Shown here: positions 23,974 to 32,128 of the stretch, in pieces
Position numbering within the stretch: position 1 is the stretch's first letter
Layout: the number at the start of each line of letters is the position of its first letter
From: JANLSE01 sp038214135
GTDB taxonomy: Bacteria; Chloroflexota; Chloroflexia; Chloroflexales; Roseiflexaceae
Direction: 5' to 3'
Length of the DNA stretch: 56,292 bases
Assembly: GCA_038214135.1 (NCBI GenBank)
Contig: JBBQSD010000025.1
Coordinates: forward strand, 1-56,292
Position numbers and translations under genes: made by a program
Notes under the pieces: model-generated
Databases searched by the model: none
What the model was told of the DNA's origin: nothing
What the model saw: the letters and a program-made list of their open reading frames with translations, nothing else

Positions 23974-25680
23974 ATGCGCCAACGTGCTCACATCCAATCG
24001 CCGCCATCATCTGCGAATAGGCTTCGACGGATCTTACTGTCGCTCATTCCCATCTGCTTTCTGATAGTGCTGTTCCTCTACCCGCTTGCTGCGATCCTGC
24101 GCTTGAGCCTCTCACAACCCGCAATCACAGAATTACTTGGCGACCCATATTATCGCGGGGTTGCTTGGTTCAGTTTCTGGCAGGCGCTGCTTTCAACCAT
24201 CCTGACGCTCGCTATAGGCCTGCCTGCTGCCTTCGTGTTTGCACGGTTACGCTTCCCAGGCCGTTCGTTGCTGCGGGCACTCACGACAGTTCCCTTCGTT
24301 CTGCCAACCGTTGTCACAGCGGCTGGGTTCTCGGCACTCCTGGGAACAGGCGGCCTGCTTGGCGATCTCGCCCGTTGGCTAGGGCTGCCACCGCCGCAGG
24401 TCATTGGAACGCTTGCAATTATACTGTTCGCGCATGTGTTCTATAATGTTGGCGTTGTCGTGCGCTTGGTTGGCGGGCTATGGGCAGCACTCGATCCACG
24501 TTTGGAACAGGCCGCAGCCATGTTGGGTGCGACGCGCCTGCGCATCTTCCGTATGGTGACGCTGCCACTGCTCAGGCCAGCAATTGGCGCAGCAGCACTA
24601 TTGGTTTTTATCTTCACCTTTGGTAGCTTTGGCGTTGTATTGCTGTTGGGTGGGCCGCGCATGGCCACGCTGGAAGTCGAGATCTATCGGCAAACGACCC
24701 AACGGCTCAATCTTGAGGTTGCTGCTGGCCTTGCGCTCGTACAGGTGCTGGTGACACTGCTCGCTGGTTGGATGTACCTGCATCTCACAACCAGGCAGGC
24801 AGGCAGAAGCAATCTCCGTGCTCGCAGCGAAGCCCTGCGCCCTGCGCGTGATTGGGCGGAGCGCCTGCTTCTGGCTGGTGTGGTGGGAGTGTTGCTGCTG
24901 CTGACACTGCCATTGCCAGCGCTGGCATGGCGCTCGGTAACATTGCCATCTCTACCAAATGGCCCATCCGAGCTGACACTGTCATACTATCAGCACCTGA
25001 GCGAGAACCGTCGCGGTGCGCTGTTCTTTGTACCACCTGCACAGGCAATCCTCAACTCGGTTGGGTTTGGGCTGGCGGCGACGCTCTTGGCGCTGGCAGT
25101 TGGTGTTCCAGCAGCATATCTCGTCACGAGGCGGCCAGCGATAGCATCACGAAGCCAGCGGATCACAATGGCACTCCTCGATCTGCTGTTCACATTGCCA
25201 CTTGGGATCAGCGCCGTCATGCTTGGCCTGGGCTATATCGTTGCCTGGGGGCCATTTGGCTTACTGCGCTCACCGCTGCTCATTCCAGCAGCGCATGCGC
25301 TACTGGCGTTTCCCCTGGTTGTGCGAACGCTCGTCCCGGCCTTGCGTGGCCTGAGCCCCACGCTCCGCGAAGCCGCTCGTATGCTGGGTGCCAGCCCAGA
25401 GCGTGTGCTATTGCACATCGATCTGCCATTGCTCACCCCAGCATTACTGGCAGCAGCAGTCCTGGCCTTTACGGCATCCCTTGGCGAATTTGGCGCAGCA
25501 TTACTGCTTGCCCGCCCCGAATATCCAACCGTGCCAATGGTGATTGGGCGCCTGCTGGGCCAGCCTGGTTCTGCCAACTATGGCCAGGCACTAGCACTCA
25601 GCACCATCCTGATGCTCGTGAGTATTGTTGGGTTCCTGCTGCTTGAACGCATCCGGCCAGCTGGTGTTGCGGAGGTATGA
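23974..25680 (+). CDS. thiP: Thiamine-type ABC transporter permease (two fused permease units)
   Basis: A 568-residue inner-membrane permease of about 12 helices made from two homologous halves, as in ThiP. Each half has an EAA loop for the ATPase: LEQAAAMLGATRLRIFRMV-LPLL near residue 180 and LREAARMLGASPERVLLHID-LPLL near 470. No ATP-binding protein gene follows; the next gene is on the other strand. The missing ThiQ is either elsewhere or shared with another transporter. ATG at 23974 has no strong ribosome binding site. Substrate assignment rests on the riboswitch and thiB. Confidence 0.88.
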   Translation: MRQRAHIQSPPSSANRLRRILLSLIPICFLIVLFLYPLAAILRLSLSQPAITELLGDPYYRGVAWFSFWQALLSTILTLAIGLPAAFVFARLRFPGRSLLRALTTVPFVLPTVVTAAGFSALLGTGGLLGDLARWLGLPPPQVIGTLAIILFAHVFYNVGVVVRLVGGLWAALDPRLEQAAAMLGATRLRIFRMVTLPLLRPAIGAAALLVFIFTFGSFGVVLLLGGPRMATLEVEIYRQTTQRLNLEVAAGLALVQVLVTLLAGWMYLHLTTRQAGRSNLRARSEALRPARDWAERLLLAGVVGVLLLLTLPLPALAWRSVTLPSLPNGPSELTLSYYQHLSENRRGALFFVPPAQAILNSVGFGLAATLLALAVGVPAAYLVTRRPAIASRSQRITMALLDLLFTLPLGISAVMLGLGYIVAWGPFGLLRSPLLIPAAHALLAFPLVVRTLVPALRGLSPTLREAARMLGASPERVLLHIDLPLLTPALLAAAVLAFTASLGEFGAALLLARPEYPTVPMVIGRLLGQPGSANYGQALALSTILMLVSIVGFLLLERIRPAGVAEV

Positions 25681-25689
25681 AGGAAACGA

Positions 25690-25707
25690 GTATTCAGAAG
25701 TCAGAAT
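25690..25707. repeat. AAGTCAG heptamer remnant (locus 4)
   Basis: TATTCAGAAGTCAGAATG begins ten bases after the thiP stop codon and is of the same consensus as the other arrays. Confidence 0.5.
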
Positions 25708-25722
25708 GAAGCATCCAGAACC

Positions 25723-25770
25723 ACCCTCACCCCCAGCCCCTCTCCCTTGGGGAGAGGGCTGGGGTGAGGG
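25723..25770. repeat. GC-rich REP-like palindrome (copy d)
   Basis: CCCTCACCCCCAGCCCC-TCTCCC is mirrored by GGGAGA-GGGCTGGGGTGAGGG almost perfectly. It lies between the convergent thiP and Rieske genes. Confidence 0.75.
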
Positions 25771-25851
25771 AGAAAACGGCCAAGCTCAGACGCCTATCGA
25801 GGTATCTCTACGTGCTGCCTTCGTACCGATGCGATGCATCGCTGCTGACTC

Positions 25852-26940
25852 CTACCGTTGCAGAAACTCTGCCAGCAATCCATGGAAATGATGAACGCCA
25901 TTTTCGCGCGCAACCGAGAAGCGCCCGGTATTGTAGACCCGTGATTTGAGGCGTTGCTGAACAAGCTCACAGATTTCGATATCTTCTTTCTGCACGAGAT
26001 CACTGAATTCAAACGATTTGGCGAAATCCTCGGCGGCATTTGGCCGATCGGCATCAAGAACATACCACTCAAAGATTGTGACTGTTTTGTCTGGGCCAAG
26101 TGGCAGAATAATATTGATCTGCACATTGTCCGGGTAGATATTCAGCATCAGGTTTGGGAACACCCAATAGTACAGAGCCTGTGCAGCGGCCCCATCATCC
26201 AGATTGCGGCGGTAGAGCGAATCTGGCTTCTCACGGATTGGCGCAAATTGTTTTGAATAATAACGGAATGTATCAACCCGATATTGCTTATAGTCGATCT
26301 CCTTGAACAATCCAGGGTGCGCTGCCGGAATGTGATAGCCCTCAAGGTAGTTATCGACATACACCTTCCAGTTACAGTTGATCTCATAATCGACGCGCTT
26401 ATAGAAGCCCATACGCTCGATTGGCATGTGCTTGGTTTCTTCTGGAATGGCTCCCAGTGCTTCCTGAAGCGATGGCGCTTCATTGTTCAGGTTCACGAAC
26501 ACAAACGGTCCCCAACTATCGACGCGTACAGGCACTAACCCGAATACGGCTTTGTCGAAGCCCTGAACACCCTCGAATTCCGGGGTGTGCAGCAACGTCC
26601 CATCGAGCCCGTAGGTCCAGGCGTGATACAGGCATTGCAGCGTTTTGCGGTTGCCACAGCCCTGTGCAACGGCACCGGCCCGATGGCGGCACACGTTATA
26701 GAAGGCATGCAATGCCCCGGTTGTATCGCGGGTGATGACTAATGGCTCCTGATTGACGGTACAGGTAAAGAAATCGCCAGCCTGCCGCACCTGTTCCAAT
26801 CGCCCAACCAGTTGCCAGGTTCGGCAGAAGATCTGTTCCTGTTCAATTGGCAGCATCGCTGGATCCGTGTACCAGCGGGCGGGGATCGTCGTTGCACGAG
26901 CCAGATCCGGCTCGAACGTGAAACTGCGGAGTGTGTCCAT
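25852..26940 (-). CDS. Rieske-type ring-hydroxylating oxygenase, large subunit-like
   Basis: A 362-residue cytoplasmic oxygenase. The Rieske 2Fe-2S site is intact: CRHRAGAVAQGCGN starts with Cys-x-His and LQCLYHAW gives the second Cys-x2-His. The catalytic domain carries the mononuclear iron triad motif NYLEGYHIPAAHPGLF with Glu and two His. Such enzymes oxidise aromatic acids, choline-type or carotenoid-like substrates with a reductase partner; none is encoded next to it. ATG at 26940 has AGAGGA nine bases upstream. Substrate unknown. The overall look is closest to the choline/carnitine-monooxygenase-like branch, but that is only a tentative reading. Confidence 0.9.
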   Translation of the reverse strand: MDTLRSFTFEPDLARATTIPARWYTDPAMLPIEQEQIFCRTWQLVGRLEQVRQAGDFFTCTVNQEPLVITRDTTGALHAFYNVCRHRAGAVAQGCGNRKTLQCLYHAWTYGLDGTLLHTPEFEGVQGFDKAVFGLVPVRVDSWGPFVFVNLNNEAPSLQEALGAIPEETKHMPIERMGFYKRVDYEINCNWKVYVDNYLEGYHIPAAHPGLFKEIDYKQYRVDTFRYYSKQFAPIREKPDSLYRRNLDDGAAAQALYYWVFPNLMLNIYPDNVQINIILPLGPDKTVTIFEWYVLDADRPNAAEDFAKSFEFSDLVQKEDIEICELVQQRLKSRVYNTGRFSVARENGVHHFHGLLAEFLQR

Positions 26941-26959
26941 CGTGTATTTCCTCTTCTTC

Positions 26960-26987
26960 GAGTATTCAGGAGTCAGGCGTCAGAATC
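26960..26987. repeat. GAGTCAG heptamer array (locus 5)
   Basis: TATTCAG-GAGTCAG-GCGTCAG-AAT, four degenerate heptamers 20 bases upstream of the Rieske start codon. Confidence 0.6.
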
Positions 26988-27038
26988 TTCAGTTCTGCCA
27001 CTGCCGCTGTTATATGAAACTGACGCATAGTAAGCACC

Positions 27039-27070
27039 TTCTGACTCCTGACTCCTGACTTCTGACTCCT
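27039..27070. repeat. TGACTCC heptamer array (locus 6)
   Basis: TTCTGACTCC-TGACTCC-TGACTTC-TGACTCC-T, four units and the longest regular array in the window. Confidence 0.75.
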
Positions 27071-27300
27071 AATAGCTGAAAGCTACTATTCAGCATTATT
27101 TTGCGCCCGAATGGCCTTTTGTGCAACATGCCGCGCCTGCAGCACGCCCAGCACCAGGCTGAATCCAAACACAATGTTAAAATCTGTCGTATAATATAAA
27201 CATAATCTGCGGAATGTTGTACATACTCAACCATGTGTGTTGTGAAAGCTTACTACCCGTAAGGGTTATGGAGCCATTTTGTGTTGACGCAAGGTGTGTA

Positions 27301-27888
27301 ATGATGCACAAACGGCCTACAATATTGAACGAACACGACCAAGAAACGGAAGAGCATAGCCATCGGGTGAGCCGCCTGACGGTGCGTATCGCGCAGATGC
27401 TGGGCCTGAATAGATGCTTTGTCAGCTTGCTTGAGCAGGCTGCTCGATTGCACGATATTGGTAAAGTTACCGTTCCGCTTGGCATTCTGCACAAGTGTAG
27501 CGATCTCTCGGATGATGAGTGGGCAATCATGCGAACCCATACTGTCGCGGGGGCGAAGATTCTCGCCGAACAGCGCCAGCCCCACGAACAACGTTTACCG
27601 CATATTCAGATGGCCGAGCAAATTGCTCGCTATCATCACGAGCGTTGGGATGGATGTGGCTACCCATCCGGCCTTGCTGGTGAGGCTATCCCATTGGAAG
27701 CCCGTATCGTTGCCGTTGCCGATGTCTTTGATGCACTCGTTAGCCGCCGACCCTACAAAGAACCCTGGTCGACTGAGCAGGCTGTTGAATCGATCCGCAG
27801 TGCAGTTGGGACGCAGTTTGATCCACAGGTTGTTGCGGCATTTGTTCAGGTGATCGATGAGTGTAGCGCTCCTTCCTCTATGCAATGA
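27301..27888 (+). CDS. HD-GYP domain protein, predicted cyclic-di-GMP phosphodiesterase
   Basis: About 195 residues made almost only of an HD-GYP domain, without a receiver or sensor. Metal and catalytic motifs are intact: EHSHRVSRLT, LHDIGKVTVP, HHERWDGCGYPSGL (the GYP motif) and DVFDALVSRRPYK. It should hydrolyse cyclic di-GMP in the cytoplasm. The start is uncertain: ATG at 27301 with AAGG seven bases upstream is preferred, but the frame stays open to 27214. A receiver/HD-GYP protein with the same motifs lies at 36.2 kb. Confidence 0.87.
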   Translation: MMHKRPTILNEHDQETEEHSHRVSRLTVRIAQMLGLNRCFVSLLEQAARLHDIGKVTVPLGILHKCSDLSDDEWAIMRTHTVAGAKILAEQRQPHEQRLPHIQMAEQIARYHHERWDGCGYPSGLAGEAIPLEARIVAVADVFDALVSRRPYKEPWSTEQAVESIRSAVGTQFDPQVVAAFVQVIDECSAPSSMQ

Positions 27889-27956
27889 CATGCTCCGACA
27901 TGCTATGATGAGGATGATTGGATTGCTGATCGAGCCATCAACCGGAGCATCTGCCA

Positions 27957-29447
27957 ATGCGCTTTGCCCGCAGCCTACTAACACTATTTCTGGTTCTTGT
28001 ACTGCTCGCGTTTGCTGCACAACTGACCTTCCGCACCGATCCGCGTGATGGGTTGCGTGCTGCCGATACCCTCTTTCTGGCGAGCCACTACCATAATGCT
28101 CGTTTGGCGTATCGTGGCCTTGTGCTTGCAGATGATGCACCATCAACACCAGCAATAGCCTATGTGCGCTTGGGTATGGTGGCAACCGTGCGTGGCGAAG
28201 CCAATGATGCGATTGCTGCGTTTGCAACGGCGCTGGGGCGTGGCGTATCCGGCGATGATTATGATCTGACTCGGCTGTATCAGGGCGCTCTTGGGGCAAA
28301 AACAGCGAGTTATGGCGCTGCTCCAGCATTATGGGCGCTTCTTCCGATTGGTTCGCCGCTGAGCGGCCAACGCTATGCATTGGAGGGTGAATATCTTCTG
28401 CACCGTGGGGATTATGCGGCTGCCGAGGTGGCCTTGCGCAAGGCACTGAACGTAGATCTCCCGATTGCCTGGCGCGCTGCCGTTCATCGCTGGCTGGCGT
28501 TGCTCCGCGCTTCCAGCGATCCCGCTATGGCACTCACAGAATTGGCCAATGCAGGCACCGTTGCAACAATGCCGCATGCGCCGCGCCGCGCTGAATATCT
28601 CGCAAATGCATTGTTAACGCCGACAGCAGATCTGGCCGAACGCCTGAGCGCAATTCTGCAGGCCGATGATGATATTCGCACCCAATTACTTGGGCAGTTC
28701 TATCTTGATCAGGGCCTCTACCCGCTTGCAGAAGCCCAGTTCGCTGCCGTTCGCCCAGATGGCCCACAGGGCTTGGCTGCCGCTGCATATAGCGCCTATG
28801 TGCGCTGGATTGCTGGTGATCGGGCGGGTGGCCTCGAACGATTACGCACACTCGTCGAACAACATCCGCAAGAACCGCGTGCCCGTGCGTTGCTCGCATT
28901 AGTTGCGCTTGGCACCGACAATACGCAGATGGCGCAGGAACAGCTGCAGATCATTCGGCAAATAGCCCCAAATGATCCAGCAACGAATCTCGCCTGGGGC
29001 CAGTGGTATGCTGCCCAGCGCGATTACCTTGCAGCAGGCCAGGAGTATCGCCGCGCTCTTGATCATGCACCACCAGATGAACGCGGTGTCTATGCGCTCT
29101 ATCTGGCGCGCTTTCATCTGGATAGCTCAATCGAAGTATGTGCATTGGGCTTGCCCGCCGCTCAGGTTGCTGCCCAGAGTGTGCCGCCACGCGCCGATGC
29201 CTGGTTAGCACTGACGCAGGCTCGGCTTGTTTGTGGCGATCCACAAGCAGCCAGGAATGCAGCCGAACGTGCCCTGGAACTCGATCCACAACAGCCCGAA
29301 GCACACTTCCTTCTTGGAAAAACCCTGATGGCTCTCGGTGATCGTGATGCTGCCCGACAGGCGTTGATTGCTTCTGCTGATGCCCAACCTGCCAGCCAAT
29401 GGCGCACCCGCGCCGAAACCGAGCTAGAATGGCTTGGGTTCAATTAA
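27957..29447 (+). CDS. Membrane-anchored TPR protein
   Basis: A 496-residue protein with one N-terminal membrane helix (about residues 7-24) followed by roughly nine helical repeats of the TPR type, such as AYVRLGMVATVRGEANDAIAA, LYPLAEAQFAAV and ALELDPQQPEAHFLLGKTLM near the C-terminus. It is probably an external or periplasm-like scaffold. No catalytic motif is seen. ATG at 27957 follows CCGGAG at nine bases. It is 68 bases behind the HD-GYP gene on the same strand; co-transcription is possible. Confidence 0.82.
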   Translation: MRFARSLLTLFLVLVLLAFAAQLTFRTDPRDGLRAADTLFLASHYHNARLAYRGLVLADDAPSTPAIAYVRLGMVATVRGEANDAIAAFATALGRGVSGDDYDLTRLYQGALGAKTASYGAAPALWALLPIGSPLSGQRYALEGEYLLHRGDYAAAEVALRKALNVDLPIAWRAAVHRWLALLRASSDPAMALTELANAGTVATMPHAPRRAEYLANALLTPTADLAERLSAILQADDDIRTQLLGQFYLDQGLYPLAEAQFAAVRPDGPQGLAAAAYSAYVRWIAGDRAGGLERLRTLVEQHPQEPRARALLALVALGTDNTQMAQEQLQIIRQIAPNDPATNLAWGQWYAAQRDYLAAGQEYRRALDHAPPDERGVYALYLARFHLDSSIEVCALGLPAAQVAAQSVPPRADAWLALTQARLVCGDPQAARNAAERALELDPQQPEAHFLLGKTLMALGDRDAARQALIASADAQPASQWRTRAETELEWLGFN

Positions 29448-29474
29448 AGTGCCGCTATGCACGGCAGGCGTCCA

Positions 29475-29496
29475 GGAACCGTTCCGCAGTTTTTTT
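29475..29496 (+). terminator. Weak candidate terminator after the TPR gene
   Basis: A short GGAAC-C-GTTCC stem is followed four bases later by seven T. The stem is small, so confidence is low. Confidence 0.3.
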
Positions 29497-29498
29497 GC

Positions 29499-30119
29499 TC
29501 ACGTATTCTGACTCCTGACTCCTGGTTCCTGACTCCCTACCGCCGCTCCATCAAAAAAAATCGTCAGGATCATGTCCACGATTGCCTCAAGCGCCGCAGG
29601 CTCGCGTGGCTCAGATGGTGTGAAGAATGGGTATGCCATTCCCAACAGAATCCAGGTCGCGGTATGCGGTTCGAGTTGTTGCAGCTCGCCACGTTCCATG
29701 CCGGTACGCAGTGCAGTAGTGATTCGGTTGATAAACTGTTCGTGATAGCGTTTTCCGAATAGGGCGCGTGCTTCCGGCGCAAGATGGGCCAGTTCATTGC
29801 TGGCTAGCCGCATCACCGCACGCTGCTCTGGTGGTTGGGCAAAGATCGCCCGCAGCATTGCAGCCACCTCTGCCCGCGTTCCTGGCTCAGTTGGCTGCAT
29901 CTGGGTGATCCCATGTTCCAGCCGATCCAGGCAATTCGTCAGAATCGCCAGAAATAGTTCTTCTTTATCGCGGAAATGATAGTACAGGCCAGCTTTTGAG
30001 ACACCAACCGCCTCGGCGATTTCGCGCATAGAAATCCCATGATAGCTCTGTGCCACAAACAGGCGCGTTGCTTCATCCAAAATGCGCTGGCGTATATCGC
30101 CTGTTTCGGCTGTCGTCAT
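29499..30119 (-). CDS. TetR-family transcriptional regulator
   Basis: A 206-residue repressor with an N-terminal helix-turn-helix (RQRILDEATRLF, YHGISMREIAEAVGVSKAGLYYHFRDKEELF) and a C-terminal ligand domain. It lies 136 bases downstream of an MFS efflux gene on the same strand, and a 20-bp palindrome at that gene's promoter is a fitting operator, so it probably represses the pump and itself. ATG at 30119 follows GGGAAAG; an upstream extension to 30194 is unlikely. The last 13 or so residues (VGSQEPGVRSQNT) are encoded by heptamer repeats, hence the C-terminus is not native. Confidence 0.9.
   Translation of the reverse strand: MTTAETGDIRQRILDEATRLFVAQSYHGISMREIAEAVGVSKAGLYYHFRDKEELFLAILTNCLDRLEHGITQMQPTEPGTRAEVAAMLRAIFAQPPEQRAVMRLASNELAHLAPEARALFGKRYHEQFINRITTALRTGMERGELQQLEPHTATWILLGMAYPFFTPSEPREPAALEAIVDMILTIFFDGAAVGSQEPGVRSQNT
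29504..29537. repeat. TGACTCC heptamer array (locus 7) coding the TetR C-terminus
   Basis: TTCTGACTCC-TGACTCC-TGGTTCC-TGACTCC. Read on the minus strand it is the end of the TetR reading frame. Confidence 0.75.
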
Positions 30120-30183
30120 GTTCTTTCCCAAATATTGATTTGGTTCTATTTTACACGAATGATTTGCTTGTTCGGGCGGTTGA

Positions 30184-30202
30184 GGCGAACACAAGGTTCG
30201 CC
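30184..30202. repeat. Short hairpin GGCGAAC-ACAAG-GTTCGCC
   Basis: Seven-base perfect arms between the TetR and MFS genes; similar small hairpins with GCGGAC/GTCCGC arms are at 38319 and 42600. Confidence 0.55.
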
Positions 30203-30224
30203 GCTACTGCCTGGTTCATGGTTC

Positions 30225-30254
30225 GTATTCTGAATACTGACTCCTGGATTCTGG
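30225..30254. repeat. Heptamer array (locus 8) abutting the MFS stop codon
   Basis: TATTCTGAATAC-TGACTCC-TGGATTC-TGGC. It ends one base before the minus-strand stop codon at 30256. Confidence 0.65.
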
Positions 30255-30255
30255 C

Positions 30256-31665
30256 TTAGGCTGTCACCTGATTGCGCTGAACCGTTTCAAGCTCGGCAGC
30301 TCGGCTCTTCAGCTGTGTAGATGCAATAGTCAGAATCAACATCACAGCACCACTCGCCAGAAACGCCGCCGCATAACCATCTATTCCGCCACGCGCTGCC
30401 ACGACCGCGCCCATGAGAGCAGCACCAACCAACTGCCCAATACTGATGAAAATGGTCAATAGCCCCTGCGCCGAGGCACGCTCGCTACCGGTGACTTCAT
30501 TTAACATAATGTAGCGTAACGAGGCACCAAGCAGGACGCCGATCCCGATCCCGAACAGGATCGCGAACACATAATAGAATGGCAGACTGGTGGCAAACAG
30601 GCCAATAATAATCAAACTGGCCGTGAGCAGTACGCTTCCAATCAGGACAACCAAACGTGAGCCGGATGTGTCCAGCAAACGGCCCGAAAATGGCGAACCG
30701 ACGGCCATTCCGATCACCATTGGTATGAGCATAAAACTCGCCGTCGCTGGCGTTACAGCAAATGCTGCCACCAACAACGATGGAACAAACAGAATGACAG
30801 CCTCGCAGATTCCTGAGCCCAATGCTAGCGCCCCGACAAGCACAATCTGGCGGTTGCGAAACAGACGCAGATTGACGACGGCATGGCTGTTGCGCCGCGA
30901 AACGATGATGAAGATCGGCAGCAGGATGGTCGCAACCACTAACAGCGGCCAGGCCAATGGATCGGTAGCACCTGCGCGTACACCCTGGCCGAGTGCCGTG
31001 AGCCCATAGGCCATTGCGCTGAGCATGACCGTCAGAAGCAGTGTTCCAAGCCAATCAAATGGTTGGCTAGCGCTTGCTCCTCGCCCTGGTAGGGTGCGCA
31101 GGCCCAACACAATTACGATTGCTGCGATTGGTAGGTTGATCAGAAAAAGCCAGTGCCAACTCAGCAGTAGCAATGCTCCACCAAGAATTGGCCCGAGCAG
31201 GAAGGCGATCCCAAAAACAGCCCCGATCAGCCCGAGTGCGCTACCACGCTTCTCGGGTGGGAAGGTATCGCCAATGACGGCACTTGCCACAGGGAAGATA
31301 CCACCGGCTCCGAACCCCTGAATAGCGCGCCCAATCAACAGGATCGTGAAACTTGGCGCACTAGCGACCAACAGTGATCCAATGGCGAACAGGCTCACAC
31401 TGAATGTATAGATTGTGCGTCGCCCAAACAGATCTGAAAGACGTGCGATAAATGGCGTTCCAACCAGATTCAACAACACATAGATCGTGAACACCCACGT
31501 CAGCCCACGATCATCGGCATTAAAGGCCTGTTTGATCGCTGGTAGTGCAGGCCCGACAATCGCAATATCGAGTGCTGCCATCAAAACGCCAATAAACAGC
31601 ACCAGCAAAATTTGGTTGCGCTTCCGATCCTCAATCGGAGTTGCCGCCGCAGATATACTCGCCAT
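30256..31665 (-). CDS. DHA2-type MFS drug efflux transporter (14 TM)
   Basis: A 469-residue inner-membrane proton antiporter of the EmrB/QacA branch: LVLFIGVLMAALDIAIVGPALP is the DHA2 helix 1 signature (Leu-Asp-x-x-Ile-Val), WVFTIYVL follows, ARLSDLFGRRTIY is motif A, and GxxxGPILGG motif C is present as LLGPILGGALL. It probably exports a toxic compound. ATG at 31665 has AGGG upstream. Transcription starts from a well-formed promoter with a TetR-type operator, and the TetR gene lies downstream in the same unit. The 5' leader holds a copy of the 53-bp dispersed element. Confidence 0.92.
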   Translation of the reverse strand: MASISAAATPIEDRKRNQILLVLFIGVLMAALDIAIVGPALPAIKQAFNADDRGLTWVFTIYVLLNLVGTPFIARLSDLFGRRTIYTFSVSLFAIGSLLVASAPSFTILLIGRAIQGFGAGGIFPVASAVIGDTFPPEKRGSALGLIGAVFGIAFLLGPILGGALLLLSWHWLFLINLPIAAIVIVLGLRTLPGRGASASQPFDWLGTLLLTVMLSAMAYGLTALGQGVRAGATDPLAWPLLVVATILLPIFIIVSRRNSHAVVNLRLFRNRQIVLVGALALGSGICEAVILFVPSLLVAAFAVTPATASFMLIPMVIGMAVGSPFSGRLLDTSGSRLVVLIGSVLLTASLIIIGLFATSLPFYYVFAILFGIGIGVLLGASLRYIMLNEVTGSERASAQGLLTIFISIGQLVGAALMGAVVAARGGIDGYAAAFLASGAVMLILTIASTQLKSRAAELETVQRNQVTA

Positions 31666-31693
31666 ATTTCTACCCTACTCTTCTATCTTCTGA

Positions 31694-31746
31694 GAGAACA
31701 AGCACATCGTAGACTCTTGCTCTCTTGTTCCGCAACAAAGAAACAA
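31694..31746 (+). repeat. 53-bp dispersed element, copy 1
   Basis: Begins GAGAACAAGCACATC and continues to AGACTCTTGC and CTTGTTC. About 85% of bases match copies at 45422 and, inverted, at 49305. It lies in the predicted MFS leader, 28 bases before the start codon. Confidence 0.75.
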
Positions 31747-31823
31747 ACCAACAAGCAGCGCAGTGTTCAGAAGTGCTCAATGGTTGCTTGTTCTTTGTAT
31801 GAGTTACACACCGATTTCATCAA

Positions 31824-31843
31824 GTTACCGACCGGTCGGTAAC
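31824..31843. promoter_or_regulatory. Palindromic TetR-type operator
   Basis: GTTACCGACCGGTCGGTAAC is a perfect 20-bp palindrome resembling known TetR-family sites of the ACCGACCGGTCGGT kind. It begins one base after the -10 hexamer of the MFS promoter and covers the expected start point, so binding would block transcription. Confidence 0.85.
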
Positions 31844-31844
31844 T

Positions 31845-31873
31845 AGTATAGAATAGAAGCGATGCTGCGTCAA
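31845..31873 (-). promoter_or_regulatory. Sigma-70-type promoter of the MFS/TetR unit
   Basis: TTGACG (31868-31873) and TATACT (31845-31850) on the minus strand with a 17-base spacer, immediately upstream of the operator. Confidence 0.85.
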
Positions 31874-32010
31874 GAAGAGTAACAATCGGGGGTGTGCGTA
31901 TCGTTTTGCATCGATGCCCATGGTGTCATGGTGTAGGGGCGAACCTTTTAAAATGTAAAGTTTCATCAGTCGCTCGCGGGGTAATATAGAGGCATCGTCG
32001 CAGAGCAAAC

Positions 32011-32050
32011 AAAAAAGCCTGCACCCTTCTATCAAGGAATGCAGGCTTTT
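32011..32050 (-). terminator. Intrinsic terminator after the PspC gene
   Basis: AAAAGCCTGCA and TGCAGGCTTTT form a perfect stem around a 16-base loop; on the minus strand six T follow. It would work less well for plus-strand transcripts, which have four T. Confidence 0.8.
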
Positions 32051-32078
32051 GGTATATATTCGTTGCCGATCCGATGAA

Positions 32079-32115
32079 CACCCCTCTCCGCATCGGAGAG
32101 GGGCTGGGGGTGAGG
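32079..32115. repeat. GC-rich REP-like palindrome (copy e)
   Basis: CCCCTCTCCG-CAT-CGGAGAGGGG followed by CTGGGGGTGAGG; the left TCACCCC part is shortened. It lies just beyond the PspC stop codon. Confidence 0.65.
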
Positions 32116-32128
32116 TCAACCACCAGAA

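Larger units (their letters stand above)
26941..27300. other. Intergenic region between the Rieske and HD-GYP genes
   Basis: 360 bases holding two heptamer arrays and otherwise AT-rich sequence. A 28-codon frame on the minus strand (27086-27172) has a hydrophobic stretch but no ribosome binding site. TATAAT occurs at about 27190 on the plus strand without a matching -35. Confidence 0.5.
31666..32128. other. Regulatory intergenic region between MFS and PspC genes
   Basis: 463 bases between two minus-strand genes. It contains, in order, a 53-bp repeat, a 20-bp operator palindrome, a sigma-70 promoter, a terminator hairpin and a REP-like palindrome, each listed separately. No gene is visible. 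Confidence 0.7.

Noticed and set aside
27086..27172. Short minus-strand frame with a hydrophobic stretch (28 codons)
   Set aside because: It has only a GTG start, no ribosome binding site and no homologue that I recognise; possibly a gene remnant, followed by a heptamer array.
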